A DNA stretch of 64,000 nucleotides from Geodermatophilus bullaregiensis (GCF_016907675.1 NZ_JAFBCJ010000001.1:992001-1056000), one strand, 5' to 3'; numbered from the stretch's first letter, positions 52,563 through 60,877 are shown. Notes: a model not told the origin generated them from the letters alone. Translations and numbers: made by a program.

Positions 52563-53594
52563 TCAGGGCCGGCCGGTCAGCAGCGCGGGGTCCAGCCGCT
52601 CGTCGGCGACGTAGTACAGCGTCGCGCCCTCCGGGACGGGCGTGTCCCACCGCGGGCTGACCTGCAGGCCGTCGTCGGTGCGCAGGGCCAGCACCGTGGC
52701 GCCGTGGTCGCGGCCGAAGGCGGTCTGGCACTCGCCGAAGGTCGCGTACGGCAGGCCGTGCGGCACGCGCACCGAGTAGGTGTTGCCGTGCCCGCCGGCG
52801 GTCATCAGCTCGTTGTAGACCTGGGTCAGGCCTGGGTCGGCCGCCTCCTCCGACAGCAGGAACGGCATGTGCCACTGCACCACCTGCACGCCGGCGTTGA
52901 CGTAGCGCAGGCTGTCGCGCCGGCCGAGGTCGCGCACGGCGGCCACCATGTGCACCCGCGGGTTGGCGTGGTCGACGGCGACCGCGATGGCCAGCGTCTC
53001 GTTGTCGTCGCGGCCGTCGACGACCGCCGTCCGCGCGCGGTCGACGCCGGCCCGCCGCATGACGTCGGCGTGGGTGAGGTCGCCGCGGACGAAGGACACC
53101 GCCGGCTGCTCGGGCATCGGGTTGACCGCCACCTCGTCCCACGCGCACAGCGCCACCTGGGTGCCCGGCTCGACGGTCAGCTCGGCGACGATCCGCTCGG
53201 TGCGCCCCGGCGTGTAGCCCAGGACGACGACGTGGTCCCGCAGGTCCAGGGCCACCACTCCTCTCAGCCGCTTGCCCCGCACGGTCTGCAGCGCGGTGGC
53301 CAGCTCGGTGAACAGCAGGGTCAGGGTGACGATGCCGCCGACGATCACGTAGGTGCCGACCACGTGGCCGCCGAACGACACCGGGAAGAAGTCGCCGTAG
53401 CCGACGGTGGCGGCGGTGACGACGAAGTACCACCAGTAGTTGGCGGGCGCGACGACCTCGCTGCCGGCCGGCTCGACCAGGGCCATGGCGCCCCAGCTGG
53501 TGACGAACACCAGCACCGCGACGGCCAGGGGCAGCCGCCAGCCGGGCAGCCGCAGGCGGACCAGGCGCAGCACCCGCTGCAGGATGAACGGCAA
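52563..53594 (-). CDS. K+ channel with RCK/TrkA-N domains
   Basis: About 343 residues. Two transmembrane helices flank a pore with the K+ selectivity filter TVGYGDFFP near residue 75. A cytoplasmic RCK (TrkA-N) domain follows (DHVVVLGYTPGRTERIVAEL) and a TrkA-C-like C-terminus. Such channels pass K+ and are gated by nucleotides or ions bound to RCK domains. The TTG at 53594 is chosen because GAGGGG lies eight bases upstream; a GTG at 53630 is the alternative. It converges with the kinase gene, 18 bp between stops. Confidence 0.85.
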   Translation of the reverse strand: MPFILQRVLRLVRLRLPGWRLPLAVAVLVFVTSWGAMALVEPAGSEVVAPANYWWYFVVTAATVGYGDFFPVSFGGHVVGTYVIVGGIVTLTLLFTELATALQTVRGKRLRGVVALDLRDHVVVLGYTPGRTERIVAELTVEPGTQVALCAWDEVAVNPMPEQPAVSFVRGDLTHADVMRRAGVDRARTAVVDGRDDNETLAIAVAVDHANPRVHMVAAVRDLGRRDSLRYVNAGVQVVQWHMPFLLSEEAADPGLTQVYNELMTAGGHGNTYSVRVPHGLPYATFGECQTAFGRDHGATVLALRTDDGLQVSPRWDTPVPEGATLYYVADERLDPALLTGRP

Positions 53595-53689
53595 CGCGGG
53601 GACCCCTCGACGGCCGGGCGGACACCGCAACCTACCGTCGCCCGCCGTTCCGAGGCGTCCCCCGCGAGCGGGACGGGTAGCGGTCGGGC

Positions 53690-54196
53690 ATGCGCAGCCG
53701 CGACCTCCTCACCCACGCCTACGCGCAGGTCGGCGAGGTCCTGCGCGCCGCCGTCGAGGGCCTGTCGCCCGGGCAGCTGGCGCAGCGGCCCGGCCCCGGC
53801 GCCAACCCGATCGGCTGGCTGGCCTGGCACGCGCTGCGCGTGCAGGACGACCACCTCGCCGAGGTCGCCGGCAGCGAGCAGGTGTGGACGGCGCAGGGCT
53901 TCGCGGGCCGGTTCGCCCTCCCCGTCGACGACGCCGCGACCGGCTACGGCATGAGCAGCGACGAGGTGGCCGCCGTCCGGGTGCCCTCGGCGGACCTGCT
54001 GCTCGAGTACGCCGACGCGGTGCTGGCGCGCAGCACGGAGTTCCTCGGCGGCCTGTCCGACGACGACCTCGACCGCGTCGTCGACGAGCGCTGGGACCCG
54101 CCGGTGACCCTCGGCGTCCGGCTGGTCAGCGTGCTCTCCGACGACCTGCAGCACGCCGGCCAGGCGGCCTACGTGCGGGGGCTGCTCGGCGCCTGA
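53690..54196 (+). CDS. DinB-family protein (DUF664-like)
   Basis: 168 residues of the DinB/mycothiol-transferase-like fold: GANPIGWLAWHALRVQDDHL provides metal-binding histidines and SVLSDDLQHAGQAAYVRGL the last one. Probably a cytoplasmic thiol-dependent enzyme of unknown substrate. ATG start. Its last 28 bases overlap the end of the convergent glycerate kinase gene. Confidence 0.8.
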   Translation: MRSRDLLTHAYAQVGEVLRAAVEGLSPGQLAQRPGPGANPIGWLAWHALRVQDDHLAEVAGSEQVWTAQGFAGRFALPVDDAATGYGMSSDEVAAVRVPSADLLLEYADAVLARSTEFLGGLSDDDLDRVVDERWDPPVTLGVRLVSVLSDDLQHAGQAAYVRGLLGA

Positions 54197-55305
54197 GGCA
54201 GGTGGCCCGGCAGGACCCGCGCCGCCAGGTCGGCGAGCACCGGTGCGGGCTCGGCGAGGCAGCGGGCGACGTCGGGCTCGACGTCGACGAGCGCACCGGC
54301 GCCGATGAACCCGGCCTCCGCCAGCTCGGCCTCGGTCAGCTGCACCCTCCCGGCCAGCCCGACGCACGGCACCCCGGCCGCGCGGGCCCGCGCCAGCACG
54401 ACCGCGGGCGCCTTGCCGCGCAGGGTCTGGGAGTCCAGGCTGCCCTCCCCCGTCACCGCGAGGTCGGCGCCGGCCAGCGCGTCGTCCAGCCCGACCAGGT
54501 CGGCCACCAGCTCCGCGCCGGAGGTCACCGACGAGGTGAGGACGGCGGCGATGCCCGCCGTCGTGCCACCGGCCGCGCCCATGGCCGGCGGTCCCTCCAG
54601 CTCGACCCCGAGGTCGCGGCGGACGACGGCGGCGAAGCGGGCGAGCGCCGCGTCGAGCTCGGCCACCTGCTCGGGGGAGGCGCCCTTCTGCGGCCCGTAG
54701 ACGGCGGCGGCGCCGGTCGGCCCGGTCAGCGGGTTGTCGACGTCGGTGGCCACCTCCACGCGGACGCCGTCCAGCCGCGGGTCGCGGAGGCCGGCGTCGA
54801 TGCGGTCGAGGAGCGCCAGGCCCGCACCGCCGGGCGGCACGTCGGAGCCGTCGACGTCGAGCAGCCGGACACCCAGGGCCTGCAGCAGGCCGGCGCCGCC
54901 GTCGGTGGTGGCGCTGCCGCCGAGGCCGATGACGATGCGCGTGGCGCCGGCGTCGAGCGCGGCCAGCAGCAGCTCACCGACGCCGCGGGTGGTCGCGGTG
55001 GTCGGGGCGAGCTCGTCGAGCAGCCCGAGGCCGGCCGCGGTGGCCATCTCCACCACCGCCGTCGTCCCGTCGACGGCGAACTCCGCCTCGACCGGACGGC
55101 CGTCCGGGCCGGTGACCGTGACCGTCCGCGGGGTGTAGCCGGCGCGGAGGGCGGCGGCCACCGTGCCCTCGCCGCCGTCGGCCATCGGGCGCAGCAGCAC
55201 CTCGGCGTCGGGACGCTCGCGCAGCAGCCCGCGGGCGACCGCCTCGGCGGCGTCCGCGGCGGCCAGGGAGCCCTTGAAGGAGTCGGGGGCGATCACGATC
55301 CGCAC
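54169..55305 (-). CDS. glxK: glycerate kinase (GlxK/GarK family)
   Basis: 378 residues of the class-I glycerate kinase family, phosphorylating glycerate with ATP in the cytoplasm. The N-terminal RIVIAPDSFKGSLAAADAAE and PMADGGEGT blocks, VIGLGGSATTDGGAGLLQAL, and DLAVTGEGSLDSQTLRGKAP are all family signatures. The GTG at 55305 puts the start at the conserved RIVIAPDS; an ATG 12 bases earlier is possible. It is divergent from the acyl-CoA dehydrogenase and overlaps the convergent DinB gene by 28 bp. Whether it yields 2- or 3-phosphoglycerate is not readable. Confidence 0.9.
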   Translation of the reverse strand: MRIVIAPDSFKGSLAAADAAEAVARGLLRERPDAEVLLRPMADGGEGTVAAALRAGYTPRTVTVTGPDGRPVEAEFAVDGTTAVVEMATAAGLGLLDELAPTTATTRGVGELLLAALDAGATRIVIGLGGSATTDGGAGLLQALGVRLLDVDGSDVPPGGAGLALLDRIDAGLRDPRLDGVRVEVATDVDNPLTGPTGAAAVYGPQKGASPEQVAELDAALARFAAVVRRDLGVELEGPPAMGAAGGTTAGIAAVLTSSVTSGAELVADLVGLDDALAGADLAVTGEGSLDSQTLRGKAPAVVLARARAAGVPCVGLAGRVQLTEAELAEAGFIGAGALVDVEPDVARCLAEPAPVLADLAARVLPGHLPQAPSSPRT

Positions 55306-55343
55306 GCACGGCAGCATGCCGTACCCGCGCGTAGCGTCGGACC

Positions 55344-56525
55344 GTGACCGAGCCGTCGACCACCGACTTCTACGCCCTCGAGGACCTGCTCACCCCCGAG
55401 GAGATCGACGTCCGCGACCGGGTGCGCGCGTGGTGCGACACGGAGGTCCTGCCCCGGATCAACGACTACTGGGAGCGCGCGGAGTTCCCCTTCGAGCTGG
55501 TGCCGGGCTTCGCGAAGCTGGGCATCGCCGGCGGCACCGTGCAGGGCTACGGCTCGCCGGGCATGAGCGCCGTCGCCGCCGGCCTGGTCGCCGCGGAACT
55601 GGCGCGCGCCGACGGCAGCGTCGGCACGTTCAACGGCGTGCACAGCTTCCTGGCCATGCAGTCGATCGCGCTGCTGGGCTCGGAGGAGCAGCGCGAGCGG
55701 TGGCTGCCGCCGATGGCCCGCATGGAGGAGATCGGCGCCTTCGGCCTGACCGAGCCCGGGCACGGCTCGGACGCCGTCGCCCTGGAGACCCGCGCCCGCC
55801 GCGACGGCGACTCATACGTCCTCGACGGCGCGAAGAAGTGGATCGGCAACGGGTCGATCGCCGACCACGTCATCGTGTGGGCGCGCGGTGAGGACGGCGC
55901 GGTCGGCGGCTACGTCGTCGAGAAGGGCACCCCGGGGTTCACCGCGACGGTGATGACCGGCAAGACGGCGCTGCGGGCGGTGTGGCAGGCCGAGCTGACG
56001 CTGGAGGGTGTGCGGGTGCCGGCGGAGAACCGGCTGGAGAACTGCCACAGCTTCAAGGACGTCTCGACCATCCTCGACCGCACCCGCTACACCGTGGCCT
56101 GGCGCGCCCTCGGCCTGGCCACCGGCTCCTACGAGCTGGCCCTGCAGCACACGCTGCGGCGCGAGCAGTTCGGCCAGCCCATCGCCGGCTACCAGCTGGT
56201 GCAGGAGAAGCTCGCCACGATGCTCGCCGACATCACCGGCATGCAGCTCATGTGCTGGCGGCTGTCCAGCCTGGCCGACGCCGGGCGGATGACCCCCGCC
56301 ATGGCCTCGCTGGCCAAGCGGCACTGCGCGGCGACCGCCCGGCGGATCGTGGCCGACGCCCGCGACCTCCTCGGCGGCGACGGCATCCTGCTCGAGCACC
56401 ACGTCGCGCGGCACCACGCCGACATCGAGGCCATCTACACCTTCGAGGGCACCGACCACGTGCAGGCGCTCATCGTCGGCCGGGAGATCACCGGCCTGTC
56501 GGCGATCAGCGGCCGGCGCCGCTGA
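55344..56525 (+). CDS. acyl-CoA dehydrogenase, glutaryl-CoA dehydrogenase-like
   Basis: 393 residues, full-length FAD acyl-CoA dehydrogenase. FGLTEPGHGSDAVALETRAR and KKWIGNGSIADHVIVWAR contact FAD; the catalytic Glu lies in IYTFEGTDHVQALIVGREIT. The YTFEGT ending with VGREITG is closest to glutaryl-CoA dehydrogenases, which oxidise and decarboxylate glutaryl-CoA in lysine/tryptophan breakdown. The specificity is inferred from overall similarity. GTG start at 55344. No electron-transfer or lysine-pathway genes are adjacent. Confidence 0.85.
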   Translation: MTEPSTTDFYALEDLLTPEEIDVRDRVRAWCDTEVLPRINDYWERAEFPFELVPGFAKLGIAGGTVQGYGSPGMSAVAAGLVAAELARADGSVGTFNGVHSFLAMQSIALLGSEEQRERWLPPMARMEEIGAFGLTEPGHGSDAVALETRARRDGDSYVLDGAKKWIGNGSIADHVIVWARGEDGAVGGYVVEKGTPGFTATVMTGKTALRAVWQAELTLEGVRVPAENRLENCHSFKDVSTILDRTRYTVAWRALGLATGSYELALQHTLRREQFGQPIAGYQLVQEKLATMLADITGMQLMCWRLSSLADAGRMTPAMASLAKRHCAATARRIVADARDLLGGDGILLEHHVARHHADIEAIYTFEGTDHVQALIVGREITGLSAISGRRR

Positions 56526-56543
56526 CCCACCGGATCGCGCTGC

Positions 56544-56810
56544 TCAGCCGGCCCGGCTGAGCGGCGCGCGCAGCGCCAGCCCGGACAGGCGGCGGCACTC
56601 GGGGCAGCCGCTGCGGCCCGCACCCACCCGCTCCCACTGCTGGGAACCCCAGACCTGCACGATCGCGCCGCAGAGCGCCAGTTCCACCTCCCCGTCGAGC
56701 TCGGAGGCGGGACGGTGCGCCTCGACGGCGTGCCACGGGTGGCCGTCTTCGGCCGGCCGCCCCCGCGACCACCGGTCCGGCCGGGCGAAGCCGACCGCGT
56801 AGGACTCCAC
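56544..56810 (-). CDS. small Cys-containing hypothetical protein
   Basis: 88 residues. The C-terminal half has the pattern LALCGAIVQVWG ... GAGRSGCPECRRL, a likely zinc-binding site found in many small actinobacterial proteins. No membrane segment. The GTG at 56810 gives ESYAVGFARPDRW; the frame is open further upstream, so the start is uncertain. Function unknown. Confidence 0.6.
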   Translation of the reverse strand: MESYAVGFARPDRWSRGRPAEDGHPWHAVEAHRPASELDGEVELALCGAIVQVWGSQQWERVGAGRSGCPECRRLSGLALRAPLSRAG

Positions 56811-56936
56811 GATCCCGGTGTGCCCCGCGTCACAGCAGGTCAACCGCCCACGATCGGGCGACACGGGACCGTGCGGAACGGTGCACGACCGGGTGACCGG
56901 GGTACTCCCCCGGCCCCGACCACCAGGAGGCACCCC

Positions 56937-57515
56937 GTGACCGAGACCGAACGCGACGTGGTGGAACTGCTCAGCGCCGACCACCGCGAGTTCGACCGCG
57001 TCTTCACCGAGCTCGAGGGGCTCATGGGCCGGACCGGCGAGGACGTGCTGGCCCGCAAGCGCGCCCTCGTCGACGAGGTCAGCATCGGCCTGGTCAAGCA
57101 CTCCGTGGCCGAGGAGACCCAGGTCTACCCGCGCGTGCAGGACGAGGTGGACGCCGAGGAGGCCGAGCGGTCCAAGCACGAGCACGACCTGGCCGAGGAG
57201 ACGATGAAGCGCCTGGAGCGCCTCGACCCGGCCGACGAGCAGTACGACGTGGAGATCCGGACGCTGATCCACGAGATCCGCACGCACGTCGAGCACGAGG
57301 AGAGCCGGATGTTCACCGAGCTCAAGGCGACGTTCGACCGGGCGCAGCTGGTGGAGATGGCGCGCCAGGTCGAGCGGGTCAAGGCGATCGCGCCGACCCG
57401 GCCGCACCCTCTGGTGCCCAACGAGGGTGGCATCCGGACGGCGCTCGGCCCGGTCGCCGCGCTGGTCGACCACCTCCGCGACGCCGTCAGCGGCCGGGGC
57501 AAGCAGGACACCTGA
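56937..57515 (+). CDS. hemerythrin HHE-domain protein
   Basis: 192 residues. A four-helix hemerythrin-like domain supplies di-iron ligands: His in SADHREFDRVF, H-x3-E in VKHSVAEETQVYP, His in KHEHDLAEETM, and H-x3-E in HVEHEESRMF. Such proteins bind oxygen or nitric oxide or protect iron-sulfur centres; in mycobacteria relatives respond to peroxide and NO. A C-terminal helical extension follows. The GTG start at 56937 has a perfect AGGAGG six bases upstream, so high expression is likely. It is a single-gene unit. Confidence 0.9.
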   Translation: MTETERDVVELLSADHREFDRVFTELEGLMGRTGEDVLARKRALVDEVSIGLVKHSVAEETQVYPRVQDEVDAEEAERSKHEHDLAEETMKRLERLDPADEQYDVEIRTLIHEIRTHVEHEESRMFTELKATFDRAQLVEMARQVERVKAIAPTRPHPLVPNEGGIRTALGPVAALVDHLRDAVSGRGKQDT

Positions 57516-57549
57516 GCCCGGCGCCCGCGGCCCGCTCTCGGGGTGTCGC

Positions 57550-57587
57550 CCGGCCTCCCGGGGTCCTGCAGCACCCCGGGAGGCCGG
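57550..57587 (+). terminator. 15-bp-stem terminator after the hemerythrin gene
   Basis: Arms CCGGCCTCCCGGGGT (57550-57564) and its exact complement (57573-57587) around an 8-nt loop CCTGCAGC. It lies 34 bp after the stop codon. Confidence 0.75.
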
Positions 57588-57588
57588 A

Positions 57589-57644
57589 GAACGCCCCGGG
57601 AGGGCCGGGCCCCGGGGTCGCCGTCGTCCGGAACGCCCCGGGAG
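57589..57644. repeat. pair of 14-bp direct repeats upstream of the small TM protein
   Basis: GAACGCCCCGGGAG occurs at 57589-57602 and 57631-57644, 42 bp apart centre to centre (four helical turns). It lies between a terminator and the next gene's start and could be a pair of operator sites on one face of the helix. Confidence 0.4.
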
Positions 57645-57717
57645 ACACCGGCGGGGCACCGCCGTCGCCCTCCCGGCGTTACCGTCGGGAGGCAACGCGG
57701 CGGGAGGAGCTCGGACG

Positions 57718-58023
57718 GTGGAACCAGTCAGCCTGGTGATCGGTGCGGCCCTGCTGGCCGTCGGCTTCGTGGCCGGCCGGGTCGGGCGGCGCCGTCCCGC
57801 GGGACCGCCGCCGAACCCGACCCCCCTGTGCGGCTGCGGGCACACGCTGAGCCAGCACGACACCGGGACCAACACCTGCTACGCCGAGCTGCGCCGCGAC
57901 TCCTACGACAAGCGCGGCCGCTGGGCCGGACACACCTGGGTGCCGTGCACGTGCCGGCAGTACGTCGGCCCGCGCCCGATCGACGAGGTCTTCGTCCCCC
58001 GCGTCCTGCCGCCCGGCGACTGA
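57718..58023 (+). CDS. small membrane protein with Cys-rich zinc-like tail
   Basis: 101 residues. An N-terminal transmembrane helix (VSLVIGAALLAVGFVAGRVG) is followed by a cytoplasmic region with CGCGHTLSQHD, a lone Cys in NTCYAEL and a C-x-C in VPCTCRQY, likely a zinc site. The pattern recurs in actinobacterial small proteins of unknown role. GTG start at 57718 with GGGAGGAG nine bases upstream. Confidence 0.65.
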   Translation: MEPVSLVIGAALLAVGFVAGRVGRRRPAGPPPNPTPLCGCGHTLSQHDTGTNTCYAELRRDSYDKRGRWAGHTWVPCTCRQYVGPRPIDEVFVPRVLPPGD

Positions 58024-58100
58024 GCAAGGACCCGGGACCGCGACCGTTCCGGTGCCCGGAGAGGACGCCGGGACGGCCGCCCGGGCGTAGCGTCCGCGGG

Positions 58101-59180
58101 ATGGGGGCCGCGGAGTCCGCCGGACCGGCGTCGGACGTCGGACGCGACGACGACGTGGCCTCGCTCATCCCCATGGTGCGCCGCGTCGTCGCGGCCCGGG
58201 TGGCCGACGCGACCGCGGTCGAGGACCTGGTCCAGGAGACCCTCGTGCGGGTCCTGGCCGCCGCCGGCCGCGTCGAGCCCGGGATGCTCGAGCCGTACGC
58301 CATCGCGACGGCGCGCAACGTCGTCGCCACCTCCTGGCGCGACCAGGACCGGCAGCGCCGCAACCAGCACCGGGTGGTCGACCTGCGGCTGCCGGACGCG
58401 CCGGACGAGGGACTGCTGGCCGCCGAGGAGCGGACGGCCGTCGCCGAGGCGCTGGCCCGGCTCCCCGACCGGGACCGCGAGGCGCTGCTCGCGCACGAGG
58501 TGTCGGGCCGCGACACCCGCTCGCTGGCCGCGGAGACCGGCTCGACCGCGGGCGCCGTGGCGGCGCAGCTCAACCGCGCGCGGGCCCGGCTGCGCGTGGA
58601 GTACCTGCTCGCCCGCGACCACGCCGAACCGCCGACCGACCGGTGCCGGCCGGTGCTGCTGGCCCTCTCCGGCGGGGACCGCCGGCGCCAGCGCGAGGTG
58701 GAGGCCGGGCAGCACCTGCTCGAGTGCGACCTCTGCGCGCGGCTCAGCCGGCCCCTGCTCGACCGCGGCCAGCAGCGGGACGACGCCGTCCGGGTCCCGA
58801 TCTCCGGCGACGCCGACATCGTCGCCGCCCGCCAGGCCGCCCGTGAGCTCGCCGGCCGCCTGGGCTTCGCCCCCACCGACCTGACGCTGATCGCGACGGC
58901 GGTGTCGGAGATGGCGCGCAACATCGTGCGCTTCGCCGGCACCGGCGAGGTGGTGGTGGAGCTGCTCGACCGGCCCCGCCGCGGCGTGCAGGTGGTGGCC
59001 CGCGACGCCGGCCCGGGGATCGCCGACGTCGGCCTCGCCATGCAGGACGGCTACAGCACGTACCACGGGCTGGGGATGGGACTGCCCGGCGCCCGGCGGC
59101 TGATGGACGAGTTCGCGGTCGTGTCCGAGCCCGGCCGCGGCACGACGGTGACGATGACGAGATGGTGTGGTGACCGATGA
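58101..59180 (+). CDS. ECF sigma factor / zinc anti-sigma motif / RsbT-like kinase fusion
   Basis: 359 residues. Residues 20-175 are an ECF sigma factor: region 2 in AVEDLVQETLVRVLAAAG and region 4 in LARLPDRDREALLAHEVSG with TAGAVAAQLNRARARLR. Residues 205-212 give H-x3-C-x2-C (HLLECDLC), the zinc anti-sigma (ZAS) motif. Residues 235-359 are an RsbT/SpoIIAB-type HATPase: N box SEMARNIVRFA, DAGPGIAD and YHGLGMGLPGARRLMDEF. Normal RsbT is a separate 130-residue kinase switching a stressosome. The fusion places a promoter-recognising sigma, its inhibitor motif and the kinase in one chain. The ATG at 58101 is the likely start. Its stop overlaps the RsbR start (ATGA). Confidence 0.85.
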   Translation: MGAAESAGPASDVGRDDDVASLIPMVRRVVAARVADATAVEDLVQETLVRVLAAAGRVEPGMLEPYAIATARNVVATSWRDQDRQRRNQHRVVDLRLPDAPDEGLLAAEERTAVAEALARLPDRDREALLAHEVSGRDTRSLAAETGSTAGAVAAQLNRARARLRVEYLLARDHAEPPTDRCRPVLLALSGGDRRRQREVEAGQHLLECDLCARLSRPLLDRGQQRDDAVRVPISGDADIVAARQAARELAGRLGFAPTDLTLIATAVSEMARNIVRFAGTGEVVVELLDRPRRGVQVVARDAGPGIADVGLAMQDGYSTYHGLGMGLPGARRLMDEFAVVSEPGRGTTVTMTRWCGDR

Positions 59181-60085
59181 CCCAGGACCAGGGGGCGATC
59201 GTGGCCGACAGGATCGACGAGGCGGGTCTCATGGCGACGGCGGAGGACCAGCTGCTCCCCCAGCTGGTGGCGCACCTGCGCGAGCACCGCACCCGGCTGC
59301 GCCACGAGTGGGCCGAGCGCATCCAGGGGGCCGGCCTGCTGCACGCGATGACCCCGCAGGAGATGGCCGCGGAGACGACCTCGGTCTACGACAACTACGT
59401 CGAGGTGCTCGAGACCGGCAGCGTGCAGGCGCTGCAGCGGTACGCGCGGGACCTGTCGGAGCGGATCATCCCGCGCGGCGTGGAGACGCACGAGGTGGTG
59501 GGCATCGTCCTGCTGCTCCGCGACGTGCTCGCCCGGTCACTGTTCGAGAAGTACCAGCGCGACTTCGCCCTGCTCAACCGGGTGCTCGACGCCTACGAGC
59601 CGGCGGCCAACCGCATCGCCAACACGGTCGCCGTCAGCTTCGTCGAGGAGCGGGAGCGGGTCATCCGCCAGCAGCAGGACTCGATCCGGGAGCTGTCCAC
59701 GCCGGTCCTGCCGGTCCGCGAGCGGCTGCTGATCCTGCCGATCATCGGCGTCCTCGACAGCGAGCGGGCCCGCCAGCTCACCGACCAGCTGCTCAACGGG
59801 ATCCGCACCCACCGGGCGCGGGTCGTCGTCATCGACATCACCGGCGTCCCCGAGGTCGACGAGTCCGTCGCCGACCACCTGGTGCGCACGGTCGACGCCT
59901 CCCGCCTCATGGGCGCCAGCGTGATCATCACCGGGCTGTCGCCGCTCATCGCCCAGACGCTGGTCACCATCGGCGTCGACCTCAGCAAGATGGACACCAT
60001 CGGGGACCTGCAGGGCGGTCTGGAGGAGGCCGAGCGGCTGCTCGGCTACACGGCCGCCCGGGAGGACGGAACGGGCGGACCGTGA
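59177..60085 (+). CDS. rsbR: RsbR-like stressosome scaffold protein
   Basis: 302 residues. An N-terminal helical globin-like RsbR sensor domain (about 20-165) precedes a STAS domain (190-290) with VIDITGVPEVDESVADHLVR and GLSPLIAQTLVTIGVDLS. RsbR and RsbS build the stressosome that holds RsbT until stress. Of the two phosphorylation threonines of Bacillus RsbRA, the second is kept (KMDTIGDLQGG), but at the first (VVDT in relatives) this protein has Glu in EVDES. ATG overlaps the sigma-RsbT stop by four bases and its own stop overlaps rsbS (GTGA). Confidence 0.88.
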   Translation: MTQDQGAIVADRIDEAGLMATAEDQLLPQLVAHLREHRTRLRHEWAERIQGAGLLHAMTPQEMAAETTSVYDNYVEVLETGSVQALQRYARDLSERIIPRGVETHEVVGIVLLLRDVLARSLFEKYQRDFALLNRVLDAYEPAANRIANTVAVSFVEERERVIRQQQDSIRELSTPVLPVRERLLILPIIGVLDSERARQLTDQLLNGIRTHRARVVVIDITGVPEVDESVADHLVRTVDASRLMGASVIITGLSPLIAQTLVTIGVDLSKMDTIGDLQGGLEEAERLLGYTAAREDGTGGP

Positions 60086-60504
60086 CGACGACCGGACCCA
60101 GGCTCGTCTCGATCCTGCGGCAGGGGCCCTACCTGATCGCCTCGATCCACACGGCCCTCGACGACACCCAGATGACCGACTTCCAGCACGACCTCGTCGA
60201 GCGGATCGGGCGGGACCGGTCGCGCGGGGTGGTCATCGACGTCGCCGCGCTCGACGTGCTCGACTCCTTCGGCACACGGACCCTGCGCACCATCGCCGAG
60301 GTGGCGCGGCTGCGCGGTGCGGTGACGGTCGTCGTCGGCATCCGGCCCGACGTCGCGTTCGCCATGGTGGCGCTCGGCATGGACACCGGACCGCTGCGGA
60401 CCGCGCTCGACCTGGAGGAGGGGCTCGACGTCCTCGACCGGCTGGTCGCCCCGGGCCGGTCGACGTCGCGCAGCAGGTCGACGCCGGGCAGCCGGACGGC
60501 ATGA
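60082..60504 (+). CDS. rsbS: RsbS-like stressosome STAS protein
   Basis: 140 residues, one STAS domain: LVSILRQGPYLIASIHTALD, VVIDVAALDVLDSFGTRTLR and VTVVVGIRPDVAFAMVALGM. The phosphorylatable serine of RsbS is kept in LDSFGTRTL. Phosphorylation there by RsbT releases RsbT from the stressosome in Bacillus. The C-terminus has an extra basic, Ser/Arg-rich tail of about 20 residues. Start and stop each overlap neighbours by four bases. Confidence 0.88.
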   Translation: MTTTGPRLVSILRQGPYLIASIHTALDDTQMTDFQHDLVERIGRDRSRGVVIDVAALDVLDSFGTRTLRTIAEVARLRGAVTVVVGIRPDVAFAMVALGMDTGPLRTALDLEEGLDVLDRLVAPGRSTSRSRSTPGSRTA

Positions 60505-60791
60505 CGGCGACCGGCCAGCTGACCCGCGACTACCGGGTGGCGTTCCTGGCCTACCTGCCGCGCCGCACGGAGGCCGCGCTGCACCGCGGCTACGAGCTGG
60601 GACGGGCCGCCGTCACCGACGGGCTGAGCATCCTCGAGGTGGTCCGCGTGCACCACGAGGTCCTGCTCGAGGTGCTGCGCGAGACCCCGGCGGAGGAGGT
60701 GCCCGCCGTGGCCGGCGCGGCGTCGGAGTTCCTCATCGAGGTGCTGGCGACCGCCGACATGGCCCAGCGCGGCCTGCTGCACCGGCACTGA
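60501..60791 (+). CDS. orphan RsbU N-terminal-domain protein
   Basis: 96 residues, all helical, matching the N-terminal (RsbT-binding) domain of RsbU phosphatases: DYRVAFLAYLPRRTEAALHR, GYELGRAAVTDGLSILEVVR and HHEVLLEVL. The PP2C phosphatase domain that RsbU carries after it is absent; the gene stops at a terminator. In Bacillus RsbT released from the stressosome binds this domain to switch on the phosphatase, so here it may only bind the RsbT part of the sigma fusion. ATG overlaps the rsbS stop. Confidence 0.8.
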   Translation: MTATGQLTRDYRVAFLAYLPRRTEAALHRGYELGRAAVTDGLSILEVVRVHHEVLLEVLRETPAEEVPAVAGAASEFLIEVLATADMAQRGLLHRH

Positions 60792-60797
60792 GCGGGG

Positions 60798-60837
60798 CCC
60801 TCGGCCGGGTACGGGGGGCACGGTCCCCGGCCGAGGG
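60798..60837. terminator. 12-bp-stem bidirectional terminator
   Basis: Arms CCCTCGGCCGGG (60798-60809) and CCCGGCCGAGGG (60826-60837) lie just after the stressosome operon and before the stop of the convergent secreted-protein gene. Confidence 0.7.
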
Positions 60838-60877
60838 GTCCGAGGGGTGCGGCCGGGCCGGCCGCACCCCGGTCCGG

